Part shown: piece after piece, positions 14,413 to 22,842 of the stretch
Position numbering within the stretch: the stretch's first letter is position 1
Layout: each line of letters starts with the position of its first letter
NCBI RefSeq assembly: GCF_028858725.1
Contig: NC_084761.1
Location: 24,644,501-24,708,500, forward strand
Reading direction: 5' to 3'
DNA: 64,000 nucleotides
Source: Colius striatus
Taxonomy: Eukaryota > Chordata > Aves > Coliiformes > Coliidae
Position numbers and translations under genes: made by a program
The notes under the pieces: model-generated
Told to the model about the DNA's origin: nothing
Seen by the model: only the letters and a program-made list of their open reading frames with translations
Database searches by the model: none

Positions 14413-14422
14413 GCGCATGCGC
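14413..14422. promoter_or_regulatory. RPL7L1: NRF1-type palindrome
   Basis: Perfect GCGCATGCGC, the consensus NRF1 half-site pair, 21 bp upstream of the RPL7L1 start codon inside the CpG island. NRF1 sites are common in promoters of nuclear genes for translation and energy metabolism. Binding here is inferred from the motif only. Confidence 0.75.
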
Positions 14423-14438
14423 GGCAGCGGACCGGTAG

Positions 14439-14449
14439 CAACATGGCGG
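14439..14449 (+). promoter_or_regulatory. RPL7L1: YY1-like site over the start codon
   Basis: CAACATGGCGG matches the AAnATGGCG core of YY1 sites, which in many vertebrate CpG-island genes lie just downstream of the transcription start and overlap the initiator ATG. It supports this ATG and a very short 5' UTR. Binding is inferred. Confidence 0.65.
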
Positions 14450-17400
14450 AGGAGGAGTAAGTGCGGTGGGGTGGCAATCTGCTGCCATCTGCGGGGACTG
14501 CGCGGTCGCGAGGCTGGGGAGGGGGCGGCAGGGGAGGGCGGTGGTTCGGTGCTGCTGGAGATGACCCGTTTCTCCCGCGTTGCAGGCCGAAGCGGCGGAT
14601 CCCGCTGGTGCCGGAGAACTTGCTGAAGAAGAGGAAGGCCTACCAGGCCATCAAGGCCACTGAGGCCAAGCAGGCGCTCCTCAACAAGCGGAAGGTAGGG
14701 GCTGGCCGTGGGGAGGGTCCAGGGCGGCGGCCTCGGCCCGGGGTTGCAGCCGGGAGGTGGCGGGGAGGACGACGTGGTGTCCGACGGTCTGCGGTTGGCG
14801 GCTAGCTGGGACGGCTTGGTTGTGAGGAGGTGCAGCCCGGAGCGGCACTGCAGCGCTGCTGCAGCTGTCCCTGCGCGGGTTTCGGACGGGAGAACCAAAA
14901 TTCCGTGCAGTCGCACAGATGATCTGAACGATCAATGCTCTCTGCGAGGGGAGATGCCGGAGCTATGCGAGTGGGCAAAGGAGCTAGTTGCTAGGACTCT
15001 ATTGATATTGTGATGATCTCTGAGGAAAAGCTTGAGTTCATCAGTTCAGTTGTTGAGCATCTTCTGCATGTATCTCTTGAGTCCTATAAAGAGAACAAAA
15101 CTATTTGGCTTATACTGAAGCACGACTTTATTGAAGAATGTGAATTCCTCTTAGATCAGTGGTAACTGCTGTGTCTGCGTGTGTACAGCCACGTGTGGTA
15201 AAATGTTATGCTGCTGAGGTTGTGCTACCGTGAGATTACACTGTCTGGAAGTGCTTAACCCTTGCATAGTAAACCCACCTGGAGCTGGTGTGCTGATCTG
15301 AGATAGTTAGCCATATGTGATTAGCTAGACAAATTTGTTTACAAATAGGCATCATGGAGTGTAGGATGGCACGTGTTGCTGATGCAGAGACTCTTGTGCA
15401 CCGAACCTTCTCCAGACTGGCAGAGCAAACCTTTCAACTTAAGAATCTGAGGCCTGTTCATCTGTATCTCGGCTAATAATGCATGTACCCGTCTTGGAAA
15501 TGGCTCAGAGATTTTCCAGTGAGTCTGTTTCTGGGGAGTTGGTGAGATTATGTGCAAAATTCTTGCCATTTTGGTTAGGTCTATCTGCTTGGGAAATTTA
15601 AGCCAATTTCATGGATGATTTACGAGGTGAAATAGCAGACAGAAACCTTAGCATCTTTAATTGATAATGGTTTAAGTATTTAGTCAGTAGTGTTTCTAAA
15701 ATGTTAATTGGGTAACTGTGATGCATATGCAGCAACTATTTTACAATTTACCAGGATGCACTTATTCCTGAGCTAAGTGAATGTTCTGTGGTTAAATTAG
15801 TAATGCTTAATTGTTATTTAAATGCTTGGATTTTTTTTTTTTTGCACATGTACCTTAAATTTGTTTGTTGGATGGTAATCTTGAGTCACACTGTAGCATC
15901 TCTTACCCAGATACATACATTGTTTTTTACTTTCAGGGTCCTTGTCTGAGGTGTGTATGTAGTTGTGAAGGTCAGTCTGTGGCTGCAAATGTTTCCATTA
16001 GATTCCTCCTAGGCCTAGAAGTACTTGGGTCTTGCTTGGTTTTTGCTAGTTGATTTTTTTCTTGGGGAAAAACTCAGTGTTCATAAAGCATAGCTAACTG
16101 CTTGTAAATTCATATCTTGTCTTTCAGTTCCGTCTCCCTTGGGATTTTATTATCAAATGTATTTTCTTCTTACTGCCTCCAAAACTGAAAGAGCATAGTT
16201 CATCAAGTTCTGAATTTCACTTGGCCTTTGAGATGCAAACCCCCTAGACTGTTGATTTCTTGGGTAATGATTTCTTACTTTTTTGTCTTTAGCATCAGAA
16301 AGGGAAACAAATCCAGTTTAAACGTCTTGAGGCTTTTGTTCGAGATTCATGGCGCAGACACCGAGATGACGTCCGACTGAGGCGCATGGAGCAGAGACCT
16401 AAACAGACCCCTGGACAGACCCCTGGACAGACACCTAGACAGACACCTGGACAGACACCTGGACAGACGGCTGCACCTCAGGAGCACAAACTAGCTTTTG
16501 TGGTGCGAATTGTAGAGTAAGACTCCTTACCTATATTACTGCTACTATTTGTAGCTGTTGTATCATTTTTAAGCAAAGGATGTATCTCCTTGCAGGTAAT
16601 CTGAGACCTTTTGCATTAGAAAAACTTGGTTACTAATAGTATTTTTTTTTTTCTGATTCAGTATTAAGGGAGTGAGTAGGAGGGTAAAAAAAGTGATAGA
16701 GTTGCTGCGGCTGAGAAAAAATTTCACTGGAATGTTTGTTAAACTGACTCCTTTATCGATGAAGATGCTGCGGATTGTGGAACCTTACGTGGCGTGGGGG
16801 TAAGTACCGGTCCCATGACTTGATAGCAGATTCTGTGTAACTCTCATAGGGTTTTTTTGTTCTCCATCACAAATCCATAGCTGGCTTTTCCAATAAGGTT
16901 CAAAATGTTGTCAGCTTTATGTCCAAAACTTGTTGTTGTCTCATTTGTCGTTGTTCTAAACATAATTTGATTACTTTTTGACCTCTATACAAGGAAGTAG
17001 GATGGGGCTTCCTGCTACATTGTGTCACTCTGTTAACAGGATCTGATTTTTGTTTTTACACAGATACCCTAACCTGAAATCTGTACGAGAGCTCATCCTG
17101 AAACGGGGCCAAGCCAAGATTAATAAAAAGAAGGTGCCTCTCACAGACAATATGCTGATAGAGGAACATTTAGGTGAGGAAGAGAATGAAAAAATGAGTT
17201 GAGGCAGGTGTTGAGAGTTTGTAATCTCACTTAAAAGGGAGGACAATCTTGCAAGATTTCAGTATGGAGGGCTGGCAGTTCTGGAATAATGTGAGGAAAA
17301 TATAATATAGTTGGACATCTCATGTATGTTGTTGGGAAGGAGGGCTGCTTTTTGTTGTGTTGCGGATTTTTAATTTTTTTTTGGTTTTTGTAAATGCAGG

Positions 17401-17608
17401 GAAGTGTGGTATTATTTGCCTGGAAGACCTTATTCATGAAATCTACTCAGCTGGGAAATATTTCAAAAAAGTCACAAACTTTCTATGGCCATTCCATTTG
17501 TCGGTTGCTCGCCATGCTTCAAGGAACAAAGTGGGTTTCCTCAAGGAAATGGGTAAGCCTGGCTGCAGAGGTGAAGCAATCAACCAGCTAATTCGTCAGC
17601 TGAACTAG
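14443..17608 (+). CDS. RPL7L1: 60S ribosomal protein L7-like 1 (uL30 family), 6 coding exons
   Basis: Coding exons are 14443-14456, 14586-14694, 16293-16516, 16662-16799, 17064-17173 and 17400-17608. All introns are GT-AG, and the joined frame is open for 267 codons plus TAG. The product is a paralogue of ribosomal protein L7 (uL30), known as a nucleolar factor linked to large-subunit rRNA processing. The N-terminal basic region (residues 1-76) begins [20 protein letters not shown]. The L30-type fold starts at [17 protein letters not shown] (about 108) and runs through [19 protein letters not shown]. The C-terminus [10 protein letters not shown]...NQLIRQLN matches the family end. Residues 77-100 are six copies of P-x-Q-T (mostly PGQT), absent from the human protein as I recall it (about 246 aa); this explains most of the extra length. 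Introns show it is not a retrocopy. The identification is firm; gene role is from family knowledge. Confidence 0.95.
16398..16469 (+). repeat. RPL7L1: in-frame 12-bp tandem repeat, six units, in RPL7L1 exon 3
   Basis: Six consecutive 12-base units of the form CCTGGACAGACA, with single-base variants. Unit 1 has AAA and unit 4 has AGA in place of GGA, and the last base varies C/A/G. They encode [24 protein letters not shown] at residues 77-100. The repeat lies between the N-terminal basic region and the L30 fold, where the human protein has a short non-repetitive linker, so it probably forms a flexible loop. Near-identity of units suggests recent slippage and possible length polymorphism. Confidence 0.95.
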
Positions 17609-18515
17609 TCAGGTGAGGCACGCCTCTGGAGTAACTCCTGCATCTTATCCTCTGCCCCATTTCCTGAGAATAACTGTACTGTCATCAGAAATGAGGGGGT
17701 TCATTTCTTTTTGATTCTTTACAGAATGAACCTTCAAGGTAGAAGAAACTAATGAAGAATGTGGGTCCCACAAGGTGTCAGCAGATCTATTGAATACATC
17801 CATAAAGGCAACTTGTGTGAGATTGAGTTAATGTAGCTGTTGGGTTTTTTTCTGTTTTTCCTGTCGTGCAGGATATTTCTCAAAACTTCAGGGTATATAA
17901 CCTATTCTCATGGACATGATGCAATGATAAATCTCTTTGCTGTTGGTGCCTCTAAAAACCCAAATTGTGATGGAGAGGGACTTGGGGCTGCTCCTTCTTT
18001 AAGACAAATGGTATTTGCTACAAGAAAGAAGTGACTTGAACTTCGCTGAGCAATCTGACTTCTGCCATCTCTTTAACACAAGTTTTATACTCATTACTGC
18101 TAGCATTGCACCAGTAACCTCCTGATCTCATCTTTGGTGTGAAGCAGTGGCTGTCAGTTTCTGATATAAATTTGTTACAGGTGACTTGCAGTCCCTGTTT
18201 TTATCCAGTCCTCCACAGGGAAAGTGTTTCAAGTTGTACTCCTTGAAGTGTATTTCCTTTCTGTACAGTCTGCTGTTATTGGAGTGTCAACTAATAATGT
18301 CTAATAATGAATAGTGTAACATTTCATTGAAGTACACAGAATGTATTTATTTTAAACAGCAATGATTTTGTGCTACTGCTTTACAAAAGGCCGCCTTTTC
18401 AATTCTGCTGGAAAGAACTATTTCCTAGTAGGAAAGCAAAGAAACTTTGTAATACCAGCATGGAGTATATATATGTAACAAATGTTTTTAAAATAAACTT
18501 TTGATTTTTTCCTGT
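17609..18515 (+). other. RPL7L1: RPL7L1 3' UTR
   Basis: Runs from the TAG at 17606-17608 to just past the AATAAA at 18492-18497. No further exon-like sequence is seen. The start is certain, but the cleavage point is inferred from the signal position. Alternative shorter ends cannot be excluded. Confidence 0.7.
18492..18497 (+). terminator. RPL7L1: poly(A) signal of RPL7L1
   Basis: Canonical AATAAA followed by a T-rich stretch (TTTTGATTTTTTCCTG), as expected for a cleavage site and downstream element. It is about 0.9 kb after the stop codon and is the best hexamer in the region. Confidence 0.75.
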
Positions 18516-18909
18516 TACAAAGAGGAAGTGTCACATATAACTTTGGAGTGGGTGAGGGAAGTTAATTACACTGGCTGAATTCAGTGAAGGAAATGAACAA
18601 AACCATTTCTGTTAATGCTTAGAGTGTTACATTCCTAATTTAATGTGTGAAGAATGCAAAGTCCTATGCTATTTAACAAACCTGGGAAGCACAGGGCTTA
18701 ATTCTGAGGTTGCTGTGACTATTTATGCTGTTAAGTAGGGGCAAACTTAAATCCATGAATGGATTCATCTTGTCTTCCAGAACACTTGTTTTGAGACTCA
18801 AACTATTACTTTGTTTCCTCTGAGGAGGGCCTTAGGTATTGTGACAGCTACAAACTTAATATGTAGTGTTCATAAAACCATCTAAAATATGAAGAACTAG
18901 AGACTCTGG
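18516..18909. other. short gap between convergent gene ends
   Basis: About 0.4 kb between the inferred cleavage sites of RPL7L1 (+) and MAD2L1 (-). Unremarkable A/T-rich DNA with no repeat or ORF of note. Confidence 0.6.
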
Positions 18910-19564
18910 ATTGGAGAACACTATACAAGCTTTATTCTGTAAAACAAGATACAAACATAGAAAATGTTTGACAGACACTAGAGACACACACAGACTTAAC
19001 ACTATTCCCAGAACTGGAGTCCAGCAGTCAATATACACAGCTTCATCTATTTAAAATAATGCAATGAAAGCAGATGCTTACCAGGAAGGAGGTACAATTA
19101 ACTTCAGAATTGTTCTGTTCATTATAGGATTGTTTCTGGTAATAAAACAGCCTAGGCTAAATTTTAACATGAACTGGCATGGCAGAAGTGACATTTTTTT
19201 TAAGTGCCAGAACAAACTTCAGCCTACTAACAGAAGGCAGTTTATAAGAATACTAAAATACTACATTACCAGATCTGAATAAAAATCTTAATTCTAGATT
19301 TAGGCAGTTTTTCTAGTGACTTTGGTAGTTGAACACCTTTAGTTTAGCTCATAGAAGAATTCAAGGAAGAACTGAACTATCATGAATATCTCTTGAACAA
19401 TGCCAGCGTGGTATAGTGTTCCACCACATTGTCAGAGACAAACTGTCCCTTTTTTCTGTAACCTGCTTTACCAAGAGAGAGAAACATAATGATGCCTTGA
19501 TGACTTGGCTTTACTATAAACAGGAACTATACAAGGTTAACAGGATGTATACAAAGCCCCTGTC
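18910..19564 (-). other. MAD2L1: MAD2L1 3' UTR
   Basis: Extends from the stop codon at 19567-19565 to about 20 bases beyond the minus-strand AATAAA at 18936-18931. The length is about 0.65 kb. The end is inferred from the signal. Confidence 0.65.
18931..18936 (-). terminator. MAD2L1: poly(A) signal of MAD2L1
   Basis: TTTATT on the plus strand is AATAAA on the minus strand, followed downstream (minus strand) by TTGTATAGTGTT, a reasonable G/U-rich element. Confidence 0.65.
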
Positions 19565-22238
19565 TTAGGGGAAGGAATCCTTCTTGTAAGATACCATGCT
19601 ATTTACTTTATGGATTGTTGTAGTGAAGGAACGAAGACGAACCTCTTCTGAATTGGCTATGAACTGTGGTCCTGACTCTTCCCACTTTTCTGGTACTGCC
19701 AGATCTTTATCTGTGTATATCAGCAAGTCAAAGGCACCTGGAAGCAAGTGGGAACAAATTTATGTATGTATATAAGAACAAGACATGTTTCATGGAATCA
19801 TAGAGTGGTAGAGGTTGGAAGGGACCTTTAGAGATCATCTAGTCTAACCCCTCTGCCAAAGCAGGTCCACCTAGATCAGGTCATGCAGGAATATGTCCAG
19901 GCAGGTCTTGAAAACCTCCAAGGAAGGAGACTCCCTGGGCAGCCTGTGCTCCATCACCCTCACAGTAAAATTGGTTTTTATTATGTTTAAATAGAGCTTT
20001 TTATGTTCCAGCTTCATCCCATTACCCCTTGTCCTGTTGCTAGATAGCATAGAAAAAAGGGATGCCTCAACATCCTAACATCCACTATTTAGATATTTGT
20101 AAATATTAATGAGATCCCTCCTCAGTCTCCTCTAGACTAAACAGCCCCAGTTCCCACAGTCTTTCCTCATAAGGAAGATGTTCCAGTCCCCTGATCATCT
20201 TGGTGGCCCTGCACTGGACTCTCTCCAGAGGTTCTCTGTTCCTCTTGAGCTGTGGAGTCCAAAACTGGACACAGAACTCCAGATGAGGCCTCACCAGGGC
20301 AGAGTAGAGGGTGGGGAGAACCTCCCTGGACTTGCTGGCCATACTTTTCTTGATGCATCCCAGGATGCCATTGGCCTTCTTGGCCATGAGGGCACATTGC
20401 TGGCTCATGGTTAGTTTATTATCAACCAGCTCTCCCAGGTCTTTATCTGCAGAACTGCTCTCCAGTTTATATATTTGAAGTTCAAGTCCATCTTTTGGAA
20501 CTTGAGACATACACTAAGGATCTCAGAAGTTAAACTGATATTAGTTATGTGAAAATAAATAGTAGTTACTAGTGGTTGTATTATGTGTATTCATTTTAGT
20601 TCTTGCAATGTGAATATTTTTGAAATAATGCTAAAATGCTATGTAGCTGAGCTCTAGGCAACACTTAGATTAATTCAGTGACTACTTATACAAGCCTGTC
20701 CACAGTAAAAGTAATATGATTTATGAAAACTTATATTTCTCAGCGTACACATTCATTCAGTTAGTTAAGCCAACCTGAGTTCTATTACAATCTCAGTAAA
20801 AAGCCTTTGAAAATTAGCAGAAAAAGTGAAGAATTTGTAGGGGTTTTCCAAAGCAAGTGTTGATTTCATTACTGAAGTTGAGAATACTCACAGGTAGTTT
20901 CCAACAGTGGCAGAAAAGTTACCGTTGCAGTTATTTGTCTGATAACAGATCGAATTTCATCCTGAATAGCTTTCTGTGATTTTTCTCGTGGTGCACTGGA
21001 AGAATAGGAAGACTCTGTTAAGAAAACAAGCTACTACTGTACTTACAGTTTTCTTTACATACAGTTCAATTAATTCCCCTTGTTCCATTTGCTCTAGGGT
21101 TTTTTTTAGTAGGAACATTCTCTTAAGCCCAAGGCAGATAAGCTTAGAAAAGTTAAATGATAGTGGGTTTCTCTTCACTGATGTTTGTGAACCTTCACAG
21201 TATTTGTAAGAAATGTTACAGTTATTCTCAGTCCAGAATGGATGACAACATTTTGGCCTAACAAAAGGAAAGCACTAGTTCTTTATCTACCTGGTACAGG
21301 ACTTTATATGCTTTGTTGAAGATTAAAAATCAAGTTTTATTCTCACCCTTTAAAACCAAATGAGCACCTGAGGATTACCATTATATGCTTCAATCATATC
21401 ATGTCTGGTTTACAAAGAAAAAGAAACCATAAAAAAGTAAGAGGTTGGTAAGGTCTGAAGAAACATCTTCCATCTCCATACTGACAAGAGCTGCTTTGAG
21501 GAACCAGAACAGTGCTGATGCACATGGGTGCGTCTTGTCCCTGCACAGCTACTGGGTAGAGGGATGAGCAGGTGTGGAGGAACACTACTACTCACCTCTC
21601 ATCCTTTGCAGTTTTGTCACACTCGATGTCAAACTGCCACCGCTCCAGAACCTCGTTGTTTTCGATGCTCGAGATGACCACCACTAGGCGCTGCACAATG
21701 CACTTGTACAGCCACTCTGAAAGAAGCCACGGCAGTTAGTCGCAGTGTGAAAAAGTAAAACACCAGAAGAGACAAAACAAGGAGGGCACTGCAGCCTCCC
21801 GCCAGCGGCACTCGTGTCGCAGTTTGAAGAAACTGCCTTAGCTCCCTGGTTGGGCAACCCCCCCCCACCTTTCATCTGCTCCACCACGTTGTTGAGGTAG
21901 TTCTTCAGCTCAGGGTCCGTGGTGACGAGGAGAGTGAGCCCGTACTTCTGGACGCGGGTGAAGGTCTCGGGGGGATAGATGCCCCGCTGGTAGAGGATGC
22001 TGTTGATTCCATAGGCTGCAATACGCGGAAGGAAAAGATGTGCCCGTGAGGCGGCCGCCTCCGCCAGCGGCCATGTCCTCCGGCAGGAGGCCTACCAGAG
22101 CCTGCCTGCCTACCAGCCAACCTCCCGCCCACCCGTCTTCCCTTCCTCCCTCAGCCCCTTACAGAAGAACTCGGCAACGATCTCGGCGCTGCCCCGCAGA
22201 GTGATGCCCTGTTGCTCGCGGCCGAGCTGTTTGGCCAT
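19565..22238 (-). CDS. MAD2L1: mitotic spindle assembly checkpoint protein MAD2A, 5 coding exons
   Basis: Minus-strand coding exons are 22238-22163, 22015-21869, 21716-21596, 20995-20892 and 19737-19565. All introns are GT-AG, and the joined frame is 206 codons plus TAA; the human protein is 205. MAD2 is the HORMA-domain effector of the spindle checkpoint: at unattached kinetochores MAD1-bound closed MAD2 converts open MAD2, which then binds CDC20 and inhibits APC/C. Visible hallmarks are [20 protein letters not shown] near the N-terminus, [37 protein letters not shown], the [20 protein letters not shown] helix, and the C-terminal safety-belt segment [11 protein letters not shown]...[14 protein letters not shown]. 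The start [11 protein letters not shown] is one residue longer than human. The last six residues (KDSFP end) differ from the human tail as I recall it. Intron 4 contains a CR1. The identification is firm. Confidence 0.96.
19791..20510 (-). mobile_element. CR1 LINE fragment in MAD2L1 intron 4
   Basis: The plus strand begins GGAATCATAGAGTGGTAGAG, then GGTTGGAAGGGACCTTTAGA and ATCATCTAGTCTAACC, the reverse complement of a CR1 3' end. The minus strand keeps an uninterrupted 134-codon ORF (20510-20106) from the C-terminal part of CR1 ORF2, with [33 protein letters not shown] and [18 protein letters not shown]. It is 5'-truncated with no endonuclease or RT catalytic region, so it is inactive. It is in the same orientation as MAD2L1 and fills about 60% of intron 4, its 3' end being only about 53 bp from the exon 5 splice acceptor. 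Confidence 0.95.
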
Positions 22239-22275
22239 GTGGGCTGAGCGACGGCGCCGCCGTCCCGCCGCCCGG

Positions 22276-22281
22276 TTCAAA
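22276..22281 (-). promoter_or_regulatory. MAD2L1: CHR element (cell-cycle genes homology region)
   Basis: TTTGAA on the minus strand, 38 bp upstream of the ATG, with GGCGG seven bases before it. This resembles the CDE/CHR tandem, whose usual spacing is about four bases. CHR sites bind DREAM/MuvB complexes and give repression in G0/G1 and expression in G2/M, as expected for a checkpoint gene. The motif is read directly; function is inferred. Confidence 0.6.
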
Positions 22282-22290
22282 TGGAGCTCC

Positions 22291-22300
22291 GCCCCGCCCC
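22291..22300. promoter_or_regulatory. MAD2L1: GC box (Sp/KLF-type)
   Basis: GCCCCGCCCC on the plus strand, GGGGCGGGGC on the minus strand, about 55 bp upstream of the MAD2L1 start codon. It is a strong match to the Sp1 consensus in a TATA-less promoter. Confidence 0.6.
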
Positions 22301-22836
22301 AGCTCCCCTTTGGCGGCCCGCGGCCGCGCGTGCGCGATGGCGAGGCCGCGCCTCCTCTCGGCGGGCGCGCGGGCCGTTGGCGAGCGGCTGGGTTTGGGTA
22401 CGTCCGGAGGGGGGCGTGGCGCGACGCGGGGGGCGGATGAGGGAAGAACGGAGGGATGGTACGCGAGCCCGCCGGCCCCAGCGTGTATCCGTGCTGCTGG
22501 CATCGATAGGAAGGGCTGCTGGGTGCCGGTTCTGCAGCCGTTTCTTAAAAAGAAGAGGTCTTTCTGCGTTAAACTTTCCGGCGGCTCTCGGTGGCGGGGC
22601 GCGGGACCAAGCCGTCGTCCGTGGCGGGGCTGTGGGAATCCCGGGCTGGGCGAGGCCTCGGCGTAGACGTGATGCTCCAAGTTCGTTTTCTGAGTTTGTT
22701 TAGATGCATTCGTCTATATGAAGGCGCTATGGAACTTAAAAAAATAATCCTTTACAGGTACGAGTGGAAAGCAAGTACCTCTCTTTATGGGTGGTTTTGT
22801 TCGTGTTCGCTATGTAAGTTGCTCGTTGCTGTGTAA

Positions 22837-22842
22837 AATAAA
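22837..22842 (+). terminator. possible poly(A) signal of a divergent transcript
   Basis: AATAAA on the plus strand about 0.6 kb upstream of the MAD2L1 start, reading away from the gene, followed by CCATCTGTTCTG. It could end a short promoter-divergent RNA or be a chance hexamer. No coding exon supports a gene. Confidence 0.25.

Larger units (their letters stand above)
14280..14900. promoter_or_regulatory. RPL7L1: CpG island and promoter of RPL7L1
   Basis: The sequence turns abruptly G/C-rich and CpG-dense here and covers the upstream region, exon 1, intron 1, exon 2 and the start of intron 2. No TATA box is evident upstream of the start codon. This fits a CpG-island housekeeping promoter with dispersed initiation. 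An NRF1 palindrome and a YY1-like site lie within 30 bp of the ATG (separate entries). The long open frames on both strands here are an effect of high G/C content. Confidence 0.85.
21850..22660. promoter_or_regulatory. MAD2L1: CpG island and promoter of MAD2L1
   Basis: CpG-dense, G/C-rich sequence covering exons 1-2 and about 0.4 kb upstream of the ATG. There is no TATA box. A GC box (GCCCCGCCCC at 22291-22300) and a CHR element lie directly upstream of the start codon. Long open frames on both strands (up to 173 codons) are a by-product of G/C content and are not annotated. Confidence 0.85.

Noticed and set aside
14308-14935. Long ORFs on both strands around RPL7L1 exons 1-2, including a 202-codon minus-strand frame
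   Set aside because: Same G/C effect; the verified exons on the plus strand explain the coding signal.
15009-15118. Possible C/D-box snoRNA in RPL7L1 intron 2 (GTGATGAT then CTGA about 100 bases on)
   Set aside because: The C-to-D distance is long, there is no terminal stem pairing, and no clear C'/D' pair or guide match could be seen.
17840-18034. ORF downstream of the RPL7L1 stop codon
   Set aside because: It lies in the 3' UTR; the family C-terminus NQLIRQLN followed by TAG is already reached at 17608.
20106-20510. 134-codon minus-strand ORF as an independent gene
   Set aside because: It is the C-terminal end of CR1 ORF2 inside MAD2L1 intron 4; the same protein words recur at 53.9-54.3 kb.
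22159-22703. Several long overlapping ORFs on both strands (up to 173 codons) near the MAD2L1 start
   Set aside because: They lie in a CpG island, where stop codons are rare; they overlap the real exon 1 and promoter and show no domain or splice logic.
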